A stretch of DNA of 64,000 nt from Coturnix japonica (taxonomy: Eukaryota > Chordata > Aves > Galliformes > Phasianidae): positions 51,024,186-51,088,185 of the forward strand of contig NC_029516.1 of assembly GCF_001577835.2 (NCBI RefSeq). Reading direction: 5' to 3'. Under the pieces are notes generated by a model that saw only the letters and a program-made list of their open reading frames with translations, was not told the origin of the DNA and did not search any database. This document shows, one piece after another, positions 61,601-64,000 of the stretch (positions are counted from its first letter, which is position 1; each line of letters starts with the position of its first letter). Both the position numbers and the translations under genes were made by a program.

Positions 61601-61643
61601 ACAGCAGCGGAGAAGACAAGCCCGCTCGCCCCGCGCCCGCCAT
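43609..61643 (-). CDS. IL17RA: Interleukin-17 receptor A, 13 coding exons
   Basis: IL17RA is the shared signalling receptor for IL-17 cytokines. Minus-strand coding exons, in order: 61515-61643, 55393-55417, 53890-54036, 52631-52755, 51844-51970, 49601-49648, 49360-49517, 48008-48085, 47511-47586, 47411-47425, 46481-46582, 45715-45756 and 43609-45107. All phases close and give 856 residues (human 866). Residues 1-27 form a signal peptide. Two fibronectin-like extracellular domains follow, with family landmarks DLNC, STCIERSW, RGAELAV and CLRHST. The transmembrane helix is about 315-338 (WVYWCITGICVLLVGSVIAG), then a KKRA stop-transfer. The cytoplasmic SEFIR domain starts near 373 (KVWIVYSADH, CSRGTQAKW) to recruit the adaptor TRAF3IP2/Act1. 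The tail keeps the RQSVQSDQGYISR block found in mammals. Exon 10 is only 15 nt. Intron 1 is about 6.1 kb. The gene looks intact. Confidence 0.97.
47411..47425 (-). other. IL17RA: 15-nt microexon of IL17RA
   Basis: GTGTGGGCCCATCAG is flanked by TTTTGCAG upstream and GTAAGG downstream. It enters and leaves in phase 1, adding Ser-Val-Gly-Pro-Ser just before the transmembrane exon. Skipping it would keep the frame. Confidence 0.85.
51736..51772. repeat. (AAAC)n simple repeat
   Basis: About seven AAAC/CAAA units in an IL17RA intron, about 80 bp downstream (in transcription) of the exon at 51844-51970. Confidence 0.9.
57093..57345 (+). mobile_element. Degraded ERVL-type LTR fragment (avian)
   Basis: The stretch starts with 'ggttttggctaggatgga' and continues with spaced blocks that resemble the common avian ERVL LTR: 'gcagctgtgtttggagtt', 'accaagcagtgctggcgc' and 'gctctccccagccaactg'. 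It is an old fossil with no internal region recognised nearby. The identification is from memory of the family consensus. Confidence 0.5.
57878..58150 (-). mobile_element. CR1 LINE 3' fragment in IL17RA intron 1
   Basis: This is antisense CR1 from TCATAGAATTGCC through 'gagttggaagggacctat', 'cagagccccgtccagcct', 'atggggcatccaccacct' and 'ttgaaactgttctccctt'. The copy is well preserved compared with others in the window. Confidence 0.9.
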
Positions 61644-61820
61644 AGCCCCGCCGCCGCCACCACCGCGGGGCTTCCGGGCTCCGACCTGAGCGCGGGGCGG
61701 GGCCGGCCCGCACCTGAGGAGGAGCTGCGCGGCGGGGCGGGACGCTGGGCCAGGCCGGGGCTCCGCGCTGCCCGCTGGGGGTGCGGCCCAGGGAAAGGCG
61801 GGGCGGGCCCAGCGTCGGTC
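61320..61820 (-). promoter_or_regulatory. IL17RA: IL17RA CpG-island promoter
   Basis: A CpG-dense block covers the first exon and about 180 bp upstream. A GC box (GGGGCGGGGC-like) lies near 61690-61705, and another G-rich run is near 61730. There is no TATA box. The island stops abruptly where the LTR-like element begins at about 61826. Confidence 0.75.
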
Positions 61821-61825
61821 AATCC

Positions 61826-62675
61826 TGAGTAGTGAAAAAGGACCCCATAGTAGATGAAAAGAGAACACTTTGCTACAGAAAGGGAAAGGGGGCCTCACTA
61901 AGGCAAAGGGTAGTTACAGATAGATAGTTTATGTTAAGGGGGAGCAGAGAGAGGGGGAATTGCAGACGCTAAGCTTGAGAAAACAAGGGGATGAAGGCCA
62001 TGAAGATCAGGGTGGAACAGCCCGAGAACAGTGTGGTGATTAGATGTCCACAGAGCAACTGGAACCAGGTTGGGGGGTGCCCCTCCTGAAGGGTCGAAAG
62101 TTTACAGTGAGGAAGATGATGAGCCTTCGCGAGGAAGATGATGAGCCTTCATCCCATGACCACCACAGAATCACAAAATCACAGAATGACCCGGGTTGGA
62201 AGGGACCTTGAGGATCATGTAGTTCCAACCCCCCTGCCTGGCAGGGCCACCAAAACATACACCTTTACTAGATCAGGTTGCCCAGAGCCCCGTCCAACCT
62301 GGTCTTGAACACCTCCAAGGACGGGGCATCCACAACCTCCCTGGGCAGCCTGTTCCAGGGCCTAACCACTCTCTTAGTAAAGAACTTCCCCCTAACGTCC
62401 AACCTAAAAACGACCACCCCCACAACTCACTACGCATGTGCAAGGGGGGAGGGACTGCATGCTAATGGGGTCTCAGGAATGTAATGAATATGTATCCAAA
62501 TTCCTGCAAACTATTGATGATGTATTAGTTCAGCCTATATCTGTTGCACGCTTTCTCCTGACGGTGTGCAAGTTTGGAGCAGCTATCCCCCTTGCACCGG
62601 TGCTGCGCAACGCTGGAATAAACATACCTGCTTTATAACCCATCTCTGGATTATAGAGTTTGATTCCGCAAGTCA
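61826..62675 (+). mobile_element. Probable solo LTR of an endogenous retrovirus, interrupted by a CR1
   Basis: The stretch begins TGAGTAG and can be read to end AAGTCA. ATCC occurs on both flanks (61822-61825 and 62676-62679) as a possible 4-bp target duplication. An AATAAA near 62610 lies about 60 bp before the proposed end, as in an LTR polyadenylation region. A 22-bp unit is repeated in tandem at 62109-62152. A CR1 at 62164-62412 interrupts it, so the LTR is the older of the two. No gag, pol or env is recognised. The right boundary is uncertain, because another AATAAA at about 62769 could belong to a longer element. The family is not assigned. Confidence 0.5.
62164..62412 (-). mobile_element. 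CR1 LINE 3' copy inserted in the LTR-like element
   Basis: This is antisense CR1 with well-preserved terminal repeats at 62164-62188, then 'gggttggaagggaccttg', 'cagagccccgtccaacct' and 'tccctgggcagcctgttc'. It is one of the better preserved CR1 copies here and probably relatively young. Confidence 0.92.
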
Positions 62676-62679
62676 ATCC

Positions 62680-63044
62680 ACTGCGGCCTGCGGGACGGAG
62701 CACGGAGATTTGCCTGTGGGCTGCTGTCCTCCGGCTTCGGGAGAACGTCGTGAGCGGAGCGTGTGCCAATAAAGTGTTGTATTATAGGCAGCGTTTCAAC
62801 ACAGGGCTCTGCACACAGGTATTCTGGGCAGTTCTGTGTGCAGCCGGCTCAGAGGAAGCTGTGCAGAGCTCGCTCCCAGCGGTCTCACAGGTTTCGCCCA
62901 GTTTCACACCTTTCTTTGCGCTGCGGTACAACCACAAGTGGCTTTCACCACCAAAACCTCCACGTGGTTCTCATACAAAGCCCAGGCGCTGTGAGCCAGC
63001 AGCAGAGCTGAGCTGTGCACCATGCTGCACCAACAGCCAAAGGC
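62680..63044. other. GC-moderate intergenic sequence, possible continuation of the LTR-like element
   Basis: The sequence up to about 62790 is GC-rich with a second AATAAA and could still belong to the element to its left. Beyond that I see nothing recognisable. Confidence 0.35.
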
Positions 63045-63110
63045 ATAGAATTGTTAAGGTTGGAAAAGGCCACTATGATCATCTAGTCCCACCATCGACC
63101 CAAGGGCATG
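63045..63110 (-). mobile_element. Very short CR1 LINE 3' fragment
   Basis: GCATAGAATTGTTAAGG followed by 'ttggaaaaggccactatg' and 'gatcatctagtcccacca' is an antisense CR1 terminus. Only the last 60-odd bases are recognisable. Confidence 0.8.
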
Positions 63111-64000
63111 GCAAGTCCTTGGGCCCCATGATGGCAAAAGGCTGCCCGAAAGCCTGAGCCTGGAGGTGAGGGAACTCCTGTCCTGTCCTTCACGCTGGTG
63201 GTGGCATCCATGGCTTGACATCACCTCCTGGCTCCATCTGGTATGTGACACCACTACCTAACAACAAACCTTGAGCTTCCAACATTTGTGTGCAAGTCAG
63301 GGAATATAAATATACACATAATATAATAATTTTTAAAAGCAGGCTATCTTCTTGTGCTTGATCCTATGCCAGTGTACTTGGGCTAAGCACTCTGTGGCAC
63401 TCTATGCAGTGCTCAGCTGGCGTTACAACATAATTGCTTGATAACTGTGTTGTTAGAACAAATTTGTTTGATTGAAAAGTAAATGTGTAATACGTTACTT
63501 ATTATCGTCCCATTAGCTTCATGGCTTATGTAAAGACTAATTACATGGTGTTTAGGCTGCAGGCATTCCTCTTTTGATGCATACTCAATAAAAAAAGAAT
63601 CCTGTGGAGAAAATGGTAACTATTTGGTTATAAATGAGTCATACTTTGGGCATCATTACAAGGTAGCATTTCTGTGATGATAACAGTACACAAGTGACAG
63701 GGTTTTCTAAGTTGATGTTTAACAGGACGGCCTGTTACTACCCCATGCTGTTCTGCAGTCCCTTATGCACATGAGAGACCCCACAAACCTAGTGTGGGCA
63801 GCCAGTGGGAAATAAGGTGCTGCAGGATGCCCTCATAGTTTGCAGCCACTGCTGAGCAAAGGGGGGCAATGTCAAAGCAGTTCTCATAACATTTACGATA
63901 TTAAACAAATCTGGACATTGTTTAGAAATTTATTAGCAATTTTAAAATAACATCATTCCTTAGATAAAAATGCAATCTTACAGGAATATACATTTGTCCC
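63111..64000. other. AT-rich intergenic, nothing recognised
   Basis: No exon, RNA gene or clear repeat is visible. AT content rises from about 63300 to the window end. Confidence 0.5.

Noticed and set aside
62680-62800. Second AATAAA region as a separate gene end
   Set aside because: It lies next to the LTR-like element and is more simply a continuation of it. No coding sequence precedes it.

Overview
This window is vertebrate nuclear DNA, most likely from a galliform bird such as chicken. Two things point there: many CR1 LINE fragments in both orientations, with avian-type LTR remnants, and multi-exon genes with GT-AG introns whose reconstructed proteins match known vertebrate families. The four main genes are the bird counterpart of the human 22q11 cat-eye-syndrome cluster, read in the opposite direction: ADA2 (+, 9310-22318), HDHD5 (+, 25941-29704), TMEM121B (+, 35783-37315) and IL17RA (-, 43609-61643). 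I rebuilt every exon of these genes by hand from splice sites and reading phase. All internal phases close and each chain ends at a stop codon: 514, 415, 510 and 856 residues.

Layout. 1-560 is a CpG-rich promoter-like island, possibly that of the next gene off the left edge (by synteny CECR2, not seen). 0.6-9.3 kb is intergenic, with a weak TATA-type ADA2 promoter candidate near 8.2 kb. 9.3-22.3 kb is ADA2, a secreted adenosine deaminase and growth factor. 25.5-29.7 kb is HDHD5, a mitochondrial HAD-fold protein driven by a CpG promoter with a ZNF143-type site. 29.7-35.1 kb is poorly explained and holds several coding-like segments. 35.4-37.3 kb is the intronless, very GC-rich TMEM121B. 41.8-43.1 kb is an old CR1 interrupted by a younger CR1, in the presumed IL17RA 3' UTR zone. 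43.6-61.6 kb is IL17RA, with 13 coding exons including a 15-nt microexon. 61.8-62.7 kb is an LTR-like element, itself interrupted by a CR1, lying about 180 bp upstream of the IL17RA start codon. The rest to 64 kb is AT-rich with one short CR1 piece.

ADA2 and IL17RA both act in innate immunity (extracellular adenosine removal; IL-17 signalling). HDHD5 and TMEM121B have no established functional link to them, so the cluster reads as conserved synteny and not as an operon-like unit.

The most interesting unexplained signal is a chain of four plus-strand exon-like segments (33352-33369, 33438-33615, 34526-34626, 39811-39908). Their reading phases agree and their combined peptide looks like real protein but matches nothing I recognise. 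TMEM121B would lie inside its last intron. This is a hypothesis, not an established gene.
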